This document shows, piece after piece, positions 1-6,015 of a stretch of 14,315 nt of DNA; within the stretch, counting starts at the first letter, position 1; every line of letters starts with the position of its first letter. The DNA comes from Wolinella sp052173415. Its GTDB lineage: Bacteria > Campylobacterota > Campylobacteria > Campylobacterales > Helicobacteraceae. The DNA lies in assembly GCA_052173415.1 (NCBI GenBank), contig JBQMYQ010000042.1:1-14315 (forward strand), written 5' to 3'. The translations under genes and the position numbers were made by a program. The notes under the pieces are model-generated. The model did not search any database. It worked only from the letters and a program-made list of their open reading frames with translations, and was not told where the DNA came from.

Positions 1-3
1 CAT

Positions 4-93
4 AGGTTTGCGAACTTTAAGCGGTATCTAAGTTTCAGAGAGCCCTAAAATAGGGGGTTTGAAACTTAAGCACAACTAAAAGTTCACAAATCT
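4..93. repeat. Large imperfect palindrome centred near base 48.5
   Basis: Two nested pairs of arms share one centre. Bases 29-37 are the exact reverse complement of 60-68 (9 bp). Bases 4-18 pair with 79-93 at 14 of 15 positions if one G-U is allowed. The two arm pairs are separated by symmetrical 10-base stretches with scattered pairing. Inside, CCCTA (43-47) faces TAGGG (51-55) across AAA. As RNA it could fold into one long hairpin; as DNA it could extrude as a cruciform. It lies at the very edge of the window, downstream of the csx1-like gene. It could be a CRISPR remnant, a small non-autonomous mobile element, a structured RNA or a terminator. The dyads are seen directly; the role is unknown. 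Confidence 0.7.
32..65. CRISPR. Possible solitary or terminal CRISPR repeat
   Basis: This 34-base unit begins GTTTC and ends GAAAC and carries an internal CCCTA-AAA-TAGGG dyad, features common to many CRISPR repeats. It lies about 150 bp beyond the 3' end of a CARF-HEPN gene, a family normally found near type III CRISPR loci. Only one full copy is visible and no second copy is seen to the right. It could be the last repeat of an array extending left of the window, or simply the core of the larger palindrome. The second reading is at least as likely. Confidence 0.28.
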
Positions 94-168
94 AAAAAGG
101 AGAGGAAAAGGGAGGGAATCAGGAAGCATGGTAGCTTTAAAATAGCGTGTAGGTTGAAAAGTCAAGCC

Positions 169-197
169 TAGAGCATTTTTCGTAAATACCTGCTCTA
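169..197 (-). terminator. Weak stem-loop after the csx1-like gene
   Basis: TAGAGCA (169-175) and TGCTCTA (191-197) form a perfect 7 bp stem around a 15-base loop, 18 bp past the stop codon at 216-218. There is no strong T-run on the minus-strand side, so terminator function is only a possibility. Confidence 0.2.
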
Positions 198-215
198 AGC
201 TCTTGGCAAACATCT

Positions 216-593
216 CTATTTTTTGTTTTCAAATAAACTTTTGACTTTTCCTATGTAGAAGGGCAGATTCTCAACCGCTTGCTTTACGTCTATGTTTGTG
301 CATCTACGATCTTCATCTAGGGCATGGACAATATAATTTCGTATACACGATACCTTAAAAGAAGTGTTGCTTAACTCATCCTTTATATGGGATCCCCTGG
401 ATGTTTTTCTTCTCCTTCTTAATATTTCTTTTGCCTTCTCTCTGTCGTCATGGTCTTTGGAATCCAGCTTGTTGTCTTCAGCCACAGCACTCACAATAGC
501 TTCCGCCAACATGACATAGCTTAAGGCATAATTTTGGCTCTTGTAATACCACTCTGCCATACGATTGAAGCGATGAAATGGTGTCGACATCAA
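216..593 (-). pseudogene. C-terminal HEPN nuclease segment
   Basis: This segment gives about 125 residues if read from TTG 593, but the frame is open back to about 602, just after the A5 run. It has the helical pattern of a HEPN domain: WYYKSQNYALSYVMLAEAIV, a basic loop, then CIRNYIVHAL, with the R-X4-H catalytic pair at R85 and H90 (codons 339-341 and 324-326). The catalytic motif is intact. It could make a CARF-less HEPN fragment if translated independently, but no convincing ribosome binding site precedes it. Confidence 0.78.
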
Positions 594-1065
594 GCATTTT
601 TATAAAACTTTCCAAATCCTCACTTATAAGATTGTAGATTTTGTTTTTGCTATCTTTGAAAAAGGAAATTTCCGCTTTAAGATTTGCCGTTGCACTCTTT
701 AAGCTCATTATATCCGACATGCTAAGAGCATTGGTGAAATTTTCAAATTTTGTTACCTTGCCTTCATCCTGTTTTAGCATTAACAAAATCTCTTTTGCAT
801 TTCCATAGGTTTTGAGCTCCCTTATCACCTTTGACCATCTAAGCAGTTTAAAAAACATAGCCAAATTTACGATGGGTGTTATACCATTATTTTCACCCGA
901 GTATTCGAGCATGCCGTAGTAGACGCCTTGTATGTTTAGCTCACTACCTAATGCATTTGAAGTAAACTCGCTCATAACAAAGCTCATAAGTGAAAGTGAG
1001 CGAAAAGAATGCGTGATGTCAAGATGTATCTCGTCGTTTGACCTTAGATGTTTAGAAATTTCCAT
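478..1065 (-). pseudogene. Middle segment: CARF second motif and helical linker
   Basis: This segment shares the frame of the upstream piece, beyond the TAA. It carries LDITHSFRSL, then VYYGMLEY and ITPIVNLAMFFKLLRW, a succession typical of TM1812/Csx2-type CARF proteins. A long helical linker follows. Its reading is meaningful only to about base 600; the last 35 or so residues, to the stop at 478, are out-of-frame translation overlapping the HEPN segment. ATG 1065 is probably an internal methionine rather than a true start. Confidence 0.78.
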
Positions 1066-1092
1066 AAATTTTTCAAAATTCCCCCACAGCTC

Positions 1093-1446
1093 TTATTCGT
1101 TTACTCCGTATTCGATAATGAAACATTTCGAGCCTTTGGTACCGAGCTTCTTGTCTATTATTTCTTCAATACTCGGGATAAATTCGGCTAGATTATTATT
1201 TTCTTTAGCTTTGAGTATTTTCAGGCTCGTCTCATGATCTCCGCCAAAATCCTCAAAAACAGCCCTCCACATGGAGCCCCGAGTTCCTACCAGAAATAGC
1301 TTATCTATTTTCAAATGCTCGCACAACGCCTTAGCAATAAACTTTTCCTCTCTATAGATTTTACCGCCTATTTCATAATTGGCAAGCTTATAACTGTTAT
1401 TCTCTTCGTCTCCCGTCCCTATCGAACTGATTAATATTCTCGCCAT
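1093..1446 (-). pseudogene. N-terminal CARF half of the broken csx1-like gene
   Basis: This segment gives about 117 residues. It starts with a beta strand running into SSIGTG (residues 7-12), the ligand-pocket loop typical of CARF Rossmann folds, followed later by LFLVGTRGSMW. It ends at a TAA directly followed, in the same frame, by codons for ELWGNFEKFM, which is the expected continuation. If translated alone it would be half a CARF domain lacking the second motif and the nuclease. Confidence 0.8.
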
Positions 1447-1467
1447 TTTCACTCCTTCTTGCCGTGC

Positions 1468-1473
1468 ATTATA
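1468..1473 (-). promoter_or_regulatory. Extended -10 box of the csx1-like gene
   Basis: On the minus strand TGTTATAAT (TGn plus a perfect TATAAT) sits about 20 bp before the start at 1446, with AAGGAG between. No -35 box is evident, as is usual for Campylobacterota promoters. The promoter looks intact although the gene is broken. Confidence 0.5.
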
Positions 1474-1543
1474 ACACTTTGGGCTACGCTACATCCGAGA
1501 GGATTCCCGCCCCTTTTTATGAGGATTAGATTCTCCTATTTCC

Positions 1544-1572
1544 TTGACTTTTACGTGGTATTCAAATAAAAT
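1544..1572 (+). promoter_or_regulatory. Promoter of tRNA-Met
   Basis: TTGACT (1544-1549) and TAAAAT (1567-1572) are separated by the ideal 17 bp and end 17 bp before the tRNA. This is the best match to a classical housekeeping promoter in the window. Confidence 0.65.
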
Positions 1573-1589
1573 TCCGCTTCTTTAAAGCC

Positions 1590-1666
1590 GTCAAGGTAGC
1601 TCAGCTGGTTAGAGCGCTGGTCTCATAAGCCGGAGGTCGAGAGTTCAAGTCTCTCTCTTGACACCA
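1590..1666 (+). tRNA. tRNA-Met (CAT anticodon)
   Basis: A complete 77-base cloverleaf with encoded CCA. The acceptor GTCAAGG pairs with TCTTGAC, including one G-T. The D-arm is GCTCAGCTGGTTAGAGC, the anticodon loop is CTCATAA with anticodon CAT, and the T-arm contains GTTCAAGT. The G1-C72 pair argues against initiator tRNA. A CAT anticodon could also be the lysidine-modified Ile isoacceptor, but elongator Met is preferred. The 3' 22 bases overlap the end of the convergent AraC-type gene. Confidence 0.93.
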
Positions 1667-2601
1667 TTTGATTCCCATTCATTTCGCTCCAAAAAGTAAT
1701 AATTTCTCCGTTTCATTACATCTCGTGGCAAGACCTTGTAATATTGATAAAAAAGCTTGCTAAAGTAGCTCTGGCTCTTTAGTCCGATGTGTGCGGAGAT
1801 TTCAGTGAGACTCATCTCGGAATTCTGCACCAAATCTAGGGCGATTTTCATTCTCACATCTCTTAAAAATTCATAGGGCGTTTGAGTAAAAAATTGCTTA
1901 AATCCAAGCTTCAGTTTAAATTCATTGAGCCTTACACGCTTTGACAGCTCTCGAATAGAGGGTGGATTCCTGAGCTCGTAGCTTAGAATATCTTTCGCCC
2001 TCAAAAGAGCTCTCTTGTCGTATTCATCAAAAATTATTCCTTTTTGAGAGAGCAAAGAGCCTCTGAGATCCCTAAAATTCATATAAATAATATCAAGTGC
2101 TTTACTTTGAATATATATTTTACTTAGTGGATCGCTATGATCAGCGTGTAAAATCTGCTCAATATAGAGCCTAGAAACAGGATCGATTCCCGTATTTTTC
2201 AAAATCACATTTTCATTAAAATCAAAACTATCTCTACAAAATTTATTCAAAAATTCATCACTCACACCCACGCTAAAGCTCTTCATCACACCTGTATCCA
2301 CATGCAGACTCGCATGCACGTGCTTTGTATTCGAGACGATGAGCTGATCTGCAGTATATTTGATATTTTGATAGTCGCTATTCAAAAGGGCTTCGCCTTT
2401 TAGTGTAAATAAAAGATCGCAACCGCTATAGGGAATCTCGCTAAAAAATTCCATCTCTTGTGCCATATGATAATCCAAAACATTAACATGAAAGCCCTCA
2501 AATTGATGATGAATATACCTAAAGCTGGCTCCTTGCGTCTCAAACTCGCACAGAGTGCCATTTGTGAGCTCTTTTGCCAATGTATCCGTATTGAAGCGCA
2601 A
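1645..2601 (-). CDS. AraC-family transcriptional regulator, PchR-like
   Basis: The protein has about 318 residues: an N-terminal sensing domain and a C-terminal pair of helix-turn-helix motifs, roughly residues 214-235 (PSIRELSKRVRLNEFKLKLG) and 263-286 (SLTEISAHIGLKSQSYFSKL). The form LNEFKLK...F resembles PchR-type regulators, which sense a ferric siderophore and activate the matching receptor gene. The frame is open to TTG 2616, but GGAGGA at 2609-2614 lies 7 bases before TTG 2601, so that start is chosen. It is divergent from the TonB receptor across about 120 bp, the usual arrangement for regulator and target. The last six codons (GVKRET) and the stop lie within the tRNA-Met gene. The AraC family is certain; the siderophore ligand is inferred. 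Confidence 0.88.
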   Translation of the reverse strand: MRFNTDTLAKELTNGTLCEFETQGASFRYIHHQFEGFHVNVLDYHMAQEMEFFSEIPYSGCDLLFTLKGEALLNSDYQNIKYTADQLIVSNTKHVHASLHVDTGVMKSFSVGVSDEFLNKFCRDSFDFNENVILKNTGIDPVSRLYIEQILHADHSDPLSKIYIQSKALDIIYMNFRDLRGSLLSQKGIIFDEYDKRALLRAKDILSYELRNPPSIRELSKRVRLNEFKLKLGFKQFFTQTPYEFLRDVRMKIALDLVQNSEMSLTEISAHIGLKSQSYFSKLFYQYYKVLPRDVMKRRNYYFLERNEWESNGVKRET

Positions 2602-2642
2602 CAAAAAATCCTCCAAATATCAAAATAGATCCACGTGCTGCT

Positions 2643-2656
2643 AATTGATAATTGAT
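2643..2656. promoter_or_regulatory. Tandem AATTGAT repeats, candidate operator
   Basis: Two exact AATTGAT heptamers lie head to tail (2643-2649, 2650-2656), with a degenerate ATTGAA following. They sit just upstream of, and overlap, the -35 box of the receptor promoter, where AraC activators typically bind direct repeats. An iron-dependent Fur site is an alternative because the stretch is AT-rich with GATA-like steps. The repeats are seen; the binding protein is inferred. Confidence 0.4.
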
Positions 2657-2681
2657 ATTGAATTATGAGAACTATTATACT
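2652..2681 (+). promoter_or_regulatory. Promoter of the TonB receptor gene
   Basis: TTGATA (2652-2657) and TATACT (2676-2681) are spaced by 18 bp, giving a leader of about 34 bases before GTG 2722. On the opposite strand a perfect TATAAT (2674-2679) could serve the AraC gene, so the two divergent -10 boxes overlap almost completely and may exclude each other. Confidence 0.5.
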
Positions 2682-2721
2682 TAATATCGCGAACAAAATT
2701 TTATAAAACAAAGGATCACAA

Positions 2722-4686
2722 GTGTTTAAAAAGGGAATATTAAGCCTTTTACCTCTCTGCGTCTTGATGGCAGATACGATTCCTGCTACTAGCACAAACA
2801 GCGAAACTCTCAGCCTCAAAGAGATCACAGTAAGTGCGCAAAAACGGGTGCAAAAGGCTATTGATGTGCCTGTTAGTATGAGTGTTATTAATGAATTCAC
2901 ACTCGAAGATAGAAAAGTGCGAAGCATCACAGATCTAAACAATCTCGCCTCAAATGTGAGCATCCTCAATCTGGCAAACGTCTTTACGCCAACAATTCGA
3001 GGAATCGGCTCTTCTGTTGTGCTTGAAAATCTCAATATCGGCATCAATGTTGATGGAGTCCCTTACAGCGGGACAGTCGGAAATAACGCATTTCTAAATG
3101 ATATTGAGCGAGTTGAGATTCTAAAAGGACCACAAAGCACGCTCTATGGGAAATCCGCATACAGTGGGGTCATAAATATCATCAGCAAAGCCCCGACAAA
3201 CCAATTAGAGGGGAAAATAGGAGCAAGCCTAGGGAGCGATCGTTTAAAAAAGATAAATGCAAGCCTCTCCGTGCCCATTGTAGAGGATAAGCTTTGGGCT
3301 AGGATAAGCGGCTTTGCCGATAAGAAAGATGGCTTCATGAAAAATAGCTACCTTGATGATAAGGGCTACACGCAAAATAGCTTTGGCAAGCTCTACTTGC
3401 GATACGCTCCTAGTGATAAACTCAATATCGATCTTATCCAAAGTGCCTATCGCGCGAAAAACAGCGACCTTACGATGAATATAACCACAAATCCTAGCCC
3501 ACGAGATATAAGAAGCAATTTTCTCCCTCTTGAAGAGAGAAAAAATTATGAAAACACACTCAAAATCAGCTACGACAATGGTAATTTTGAGCTCACCTCA
3601 CTAAGCGCTTTTAGAAAACTCAATATCAAGCAACATTACGATGGCGATGTATCGCCCGCTCCAACGTTGCATATGAATAACAAAATGTCAAAACAAGACT
3701 TCGCACAGGAGTTTCGATTCCTCTTCCGTGGGGATTTTGGAGACTTTATGCTGGGAATCGCAGGGGAGAAAAGCCACATAAACAAGATGCTTCTTATGAA
3801 TAATCTCATCAAGGTTGCTGATAGCCGACAAGATTCTAAAAGTTACGGAATCTTCACGCACAATAATTTTCATATCACAAACCGCACAGACTTGATTCTT
3901 GGTGCGAGGTTTGATCGTGATGATATTGCCTTTAAGGACGGGGCGAAAAATGTCGATCGGAGCGATCATTACAGTGCTTTCTCGCCAAAAATCGGGCTCA
4001 AATATAAAGCGAGCGAAAATCTTATGAGCTATCTCACCATCTCGCAGGGCTACAAACCCGGTGGATACGTGTCTTTTGCACCAAAAGAACATATGTATTT
4101 CACAAAAGAGAGCATGACAAACTATGAAATAGGCTTCAAATATGCAAACGATTCCTTTGACTTGAGCGGGGCAATTTTCCATGCTGATACCAAAGATAAA
4201 CAGATTACAAAAACTATTTCACCCGTGGAAACTCACGCCTCAAATGCCGCAAAAGCTACCTCACAAGGAATCGAGCTTGAGACAAATTATCTCCTCAATC
4301 ATCAGGTGAAAATCAGCTCTAATGTCGGCTATGTGAAGAGTGTTTTCAAAGATTACAAAGACGCTCTGCACGATTATAGTGGGAATCTCATGCCCTACGC
4401 TCCTAAGCTGACCTATGCATTAGGTGTGAGTTATGAAGATGGGCTATTTATCGGCGCATGGATCAAGGGGCAAAGTCAAACTTATAGCGATGAGCAAAAT
4501 CTCTTTGGCACGCCAAGCTACGCTCTTGTTGATGCAAAACTAGGCTACGAAACAGAGGGTTTTAGTATTGATCTCTATGCAAGCAACCTCTTTAACCGAG
4601 AATATCACACGAAATTCGGCAATGGTGCATATCTCTTCGCCTCTACACCCCGAGAAATTGGCATGAATTTTGAGTATCGATTCTAA
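2722..4686 (+). CDS. TonB-dependent outer-membrane receptor
   Basis: The 654-residue receptor is of normal length for the family. A signal peptide ends near residue 17 (LCVLMA before DT). A TonB box, EITVSA, lies at residues 34-39, where the TonB-ExbB-ExbD complex would dock. The plug (about 44-158) has RGIG at 93-96, VDGVPY at 110-115 and VEILKGPQSTLYG at 131-143, followed by a barrel of aromatic-rich strands ending in the outer-membrane-type C-terminal Phe (FEYRF). GTG 2722 is preceded by AAAGGA with 6 bases of spacing. It sits between the PchR-like regulator (divergent) and a hydrolase 9 bp downstream, suggesting uptake of a siderophore or similar iron chelate. The exact ligand cannot be read from sequence, and no ABC transporter is in view. 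Confidence 0.93.
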   Translation: MFKKGILSLLPLCVLMADTIPATSTNSETLSLKEITVSAQKRVQKAIDVPVSMSVINEFTLEDRKVRSITDLNNLASNVSILNLANVFTPTIRGIGSSVVLENLNIGINVDGVPYSGTVGNNAFLNDIERVEILKGPQSTLYGKSAYSGVINIISKAPTNQLEGKIGASLGSDRLKKINASLSVPIVEDKLWARISGFADKKDGFMKNSYLDDKGYTQNSFGKLYLRYAPSDKLNIDLIQSAYRAKNSDLTMNITTNPSPRDIRSNFLPLEERKNYENTLKISYDNGNFELTSLSAFRKLNIKQHYDGDVSPAPTLHMNNKMSKQDFAQEFRFLFRGDFGDFMLGIAGEKSHINKMLLMNNLIKVADSRQDSKSYGIFTHNNFHITNRTDLILGARFDRDDIAFKDGAKNVDRSDHYSAFSPKIGLKYKASENLMSYLTISQGYKPGGYVSFAPKEHMYFTKESMTNYEIGFKYANDSFDLSGAIFHADTKDKQITKTISPVETHASNAAKATSQGIELETNYLLNHQVKISSNVGYVKSVFKDYKDALHDYSGNLMPYAPKLTYALGVSYEDGLFIGAWIKGQSQTYSDEQNLFGTPSYALVDAKLGYETEGFSIDLYASNLFNREYHTKFGNGAYLFASTPREIGMNFEYRF

Positions 4687-4695
4687 AGAGCGGGC

Positions 4696-5469
4696 ATGCA
4701 GAGTTATACATTTAGCGATGGCAAAGTGATGAATTATGAGGATTTTGGCAAGAGTTCTAAGAAAATAATCCTAATCCACCATGGACTGGTTACAAGTCCG
4801 CTTGATGAGGGAATCTGGGGTTCTTATTGCGAACAGCGAGGCATGAGGCTCATTCTCCCACATCGAAGCGGACATGATGGGAGCTCCTATTTTAGCGAGG
4901 GGAGCTACCTTGATTTAGCGAAGAGATTTGTAGAGCTTCTAGACGCCCTAGGTGTGGATAAATTCGCTATCTGCGGGATTTCAGCAGGTGCGCCACACTC
5001 CTATGCCACAGGATTTTTATGCAAGCAAAGAGTTTTGGGAATCTACATTTACAGCGGACTTGGCGCGATTTATGATGATGAAGTTTTGCGCGGTTATGGC
5101 GAATATTATGACGAGCTGAAATCCCTGTATCACTTCGCCAGAAGCAACACTAGAGAAAAAACAGGCGAATTTTTTGTGCAAAAATATAAGCAATACGAAA
5201 GAGAGTTGTGGGAGCTTATCAAAGAGCGCTCTGTGGCAGTAGGATATGAGATCGCACTTCAGGCGAAGGAGTGGGGTTTTTGCGTTAGCGAACTGAAATC
5301 GCCCATTACCATTCGCCACTCAAAAGCAGACACAGAGGCACCCTTTTTAGCAGCACTAAACACTGCGAAGATTATTCCAAATTCCGAATTTATCGAGGTT
5401 AGCGATGAGCCACACTTTACAGAAAAAGCATTTACCGACTTTTTAGAGCTCATCATCTCAAGGATCTAG
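4696..5469 (+). CDS. Alpha/beta hydrolase, possible ligand-processing esterase
   Basis: The 257-residue alpha/beta-hydrolase fold has the nucleophile elbow G-I-S-A-G, a likely catalytic triad S96, D212 (SKADTEAP) and H240 (EPHF), and HHG near residue 28 as oxyanion region. A variable cap with several Tyr and Trp residues spans about 125-195. There is no signal peptide, so it should be cytoplasmic. It starts 9 bp after the receptor stop with no strong ribosome binding site, so transcriptional and perhaps translational coupling is likely. One inferred role is cleaving an imported siderophore ester to release iron, as other hydrolases encoded beside siderophore receptors do; sequence alone cannot distinguish this from a generic esterase. 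It is convergent with the next gene. Confidence 0.85.
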   Translation: MQSYTFSDGKVMNYEDFGKSSKKIILIHHGLVTSPLDEGIWGSYCEQRGMRLILPHRSGHDGSSYFSEGSYLDLAKRFVELLDALGVDKFAICGISAGAPHSYATGFLCKQRVLGIYIYSGLGAIYDDEVLRGYGEYYDELKSLYHFARSNTREKTGEFFVQKYKQYERELWELIKERSVAVGYEIALQAKEWGFCVSELKSPITIRHSKADTEAPFLAALNTAKIIPNSEFIEVSDEPHFTEKAFTDFLELIISRI

Positions 5470-5483
5470 ACGATTTCCACGCT

Positions 5484-5544
5484 GCAAAAGAGAGATTCTC
5501 GCGCTCTTGTGTCTGTTAATTTTTGGCACAAACCCCTCTTTTGC
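5484..5544. terminator. Inverted repeat between convergent genes
   Basis: GCAAAAGAG (5484-5492) and CTCTTTTGC (5536-5544) are exact 9 bp inverted repeats 43 bases apart, with a small GAGATTCTC dyad inside. They lie in the 99 bp gap between the hydrolase and the minus-strand hypothetical gene. A bidirectional terminator is possible, but the loop is long and the stem AT-rich. Confidence 0.25.
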
Positions 5545-5568
5545 TCGCCCTAAAGGTGTGCCTCTTGA

Positions 5569-6015
5569 CTAAAACGCCTCATACCCAAGGAGCAGGCATT
5601 TATCATATCTCGGTAGCACGCACATCGCGACAAAATCTCCGCCGATTCCCACATTTTTGAGCGTCTCAAAATAACGCACATCAAAGCGCAGATACGCCCC
5701 TTGATTGCTTGCGATTCCCACACCGCGAAACTCGCTCAGATAGATAAATCGCTCAATCTTGCCCCTCACAAGCACAAGATGGCTCGCAAGCTGCGCCTTT
5801 TGCTCAGGGTCTAAAATCATTTTGTAAGCATCATGCGAGATGAGCAAACGCGTGCGGAATCGGACAAAATCCCTTGAGAGCGACTGCGTATGCACTCGGT
5901 CATAAAAATCGCTCAGCTGGTGCTTTAAAATGGGGAATCCCCACGCAAAATCCCCCAAAAATAGAAGAAAAATAAGCCTCTCAAATCTTCTCAACAAGCT
6001 TCCTAAAGCCCTCAT
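5569..6015 (-). CDS. Hypothetical, possibly exported protein downstream of purL
   Basis: I do not recognise this family. The reading frame is open from 6057; plausible starts are ATG 6015 (148 residues) and TTG 5994, which has AGGA 6 bases before it. From TTG the N-terminus is basic (LRRFER) followed by LIFLLFLGDFAWG, resembling a short signal peptide or anchor. The remainder is mixed alpha/beta without obvious cofactor motifs; it includes a YDRVH segment, several Arg and Lys residues, two Cys near the C-terminus, and ends LLLGYEAF. It overlaps the 3' end of purL by 14-35 bp in another frame, so it is probably co-transcribed and translationally coupled. Coding status is supported by its length and the absence of a competing gene; function is unknown. 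Confidence 0.6.
   Translation of the reverse strand: MRALGSLLRRFERLIFLLFLGDFAWGFPILKHQLSDFYDRVHTQSLSRDFVRFRTRLLISHDAYKMILDPEQKAQLASHLVLVRGKIERFIYLSEFRGVGIASNQGAYLRFDVRYFETLKNVGIGGDFVAMCVLPRYDKCLLLGYEAF

Larger units (their letters stand above)
216..1446 (-). pseudogene. Csx1/Csm6-like CARF-HEPN ribonuclease, broken
   Basis: Three consecutive minus-strand segments together make one protein of about 410 residues, the usual size for CARF-HEPN RNases of the Csx1/Csm6 group (TM1812/Csx2-like). In type III CRISPR immunity the CARF domain binds cyclic oligoadenylate made by Cas10 and switches on a HEPN RNase. Visible hallmarks are SSIGTG near the N-terminus, LDITHSFRSL in the middle and a C-terminal RNYIVH (R-X4-H) HEPN motif. 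An in-frame TAA (1093-1095) and a one-base frameshift in a T5 run (597-601; A5 on the coding strand) interrupt it. ATG 1446 is preferred over GTG 1452 because AAGGAG sits 5 bases before it. No cas10 or other cas gene is in view. The family call is confident; loss of function is inferred and assumes no sequencing errors. Confidence 0.85.

Noticed and set aside
478..1065. CARF middle segment as an independent intact gene
   Set aside because: It shares the frame of the upstream segment, lacks a ribosome binding site at ATG 1065, and its last residues are out-of-frame relative to the HEPN domain.
5562..5569. CTCTTGAC as an attachment repeat matching the tRNA 3' end
   Set aside because: Only 8 identical bases, without extension on either side. 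Its position just past the cassette is suggestive but could be chance.
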